Below are positions 5,430 to 5,435 of a stretch of DNA of 5,435 nucleotides, in pieces. A program made the position numbers and the translations under genes. The stretch lies in NCBI GenBank assembly GCA_017853915.1, contig JAFMIS010000190.1:1-5435 (forward strand). The letters run 5' to 3'. This DNA comes from a bacterium (lineage in GTDB: Bacteria > Bdellovibrionota_C > UBA2361 > OMII01). A model generated the notes under the pieces. It ran no database searches. It saw nothing but the letters and a program-made list of their open reading frames with translations, and was not told the DNA's origin. Every line of letters begins with the position of its first letter. Within the stretch, counting starts at the first letter, position 1.

Positions 5430-5435
5430 TGGCAA
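5429..5435 (+). CDS. Possible start of the next operon gene (truncated by window end)
   Basis: The btuC stop TGA (5427-5429) overlaps an ATG at 5429-5431 in the arrangement TGATG, a common translational-coupling junction. Only Met-Ala and one further base are visible, so the product cannot be named. The nearest purine run, AGGG (5412-5415), is about 13 nt upstream, which is far for a ribosome-binding site. Coupling from btuC would be needed. Absence of a terminator after btuC fits an operon that continues. Confidence 0.4.

Noticed and set aside
1..5435. CRISPR array, transposase, tRNA, rRNA or integrase attachment site.
   Set aside because: No regularly spaced repeats, no such coding sequences and no cloverleaf-like sequence were seen. 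The inverted repeats at 20-110 lack the paired core motifs expected of an integron attC site.

Overview
The window looks like a chromosomal piece from a Gram-negative proteobacterium, probably a gammaproteobacterium. The reasons are a TonB-dependent outer-membrane receptor, a signal-peptide-bearing periplasmic binding protein, and close resemblance of all four proteins to enterobacterial BtuB, BtuF, BtuD and BtuC. The exact lineage cannot be read from the sequence.

Layout. Bases 1-135 are non-coding and packed with inverted repeats: 20-48, 48-69, 74-110 and 119-135. A strong-looking sigma70-type promoter follows (TTGACA at 201-206, 17-bp spacer, extended -10 at 221-229). It points at a predicted start near 236, which is where the first stem of a cobalamin riboswitch begins (236-396). 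A further leader of about 167 nt (397-563) contains several stem-loops and ends in a Shine-Dalgarno sequence. Four genes follow on the same strand: btuB (564-2522), btuF (2525-3430), btuD (3502-4251) and btuC (4359-5429). A possible fifth gene starts in a TGATG overlap at 5429 and runs off the end. No terminator is visible, so the operon probably continues.

How it works together. The genes encode a complete corrinoid import route across both membranes. BtuB takes vitamin B12 through the outer membrane using TonB energy. BtuF captures it in the periplasm. BtuC is the inner-membrane channel and BtuD the ATPase that drives it. The riboswitch in the shared leader would shut the set down when intracellular cobalamin is sufficient. 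In Escherichia coli the same parts are dispersed (btuB apart from btuF and btuCD); here they form one riboswitch-controlled unit.

The function itself is well known. The less ordinary parts are the inverted-repeat array, a riboswitch with a substituted core base plus a second core-like copy 29 nt downstream, the long structured leader, a small duplication at the BtuB N-terminus, the absence of a visible ribosome-binding site before btuD, and substitutions at usually conserved BtuC positions. I found no undescribed multi-gene system here.
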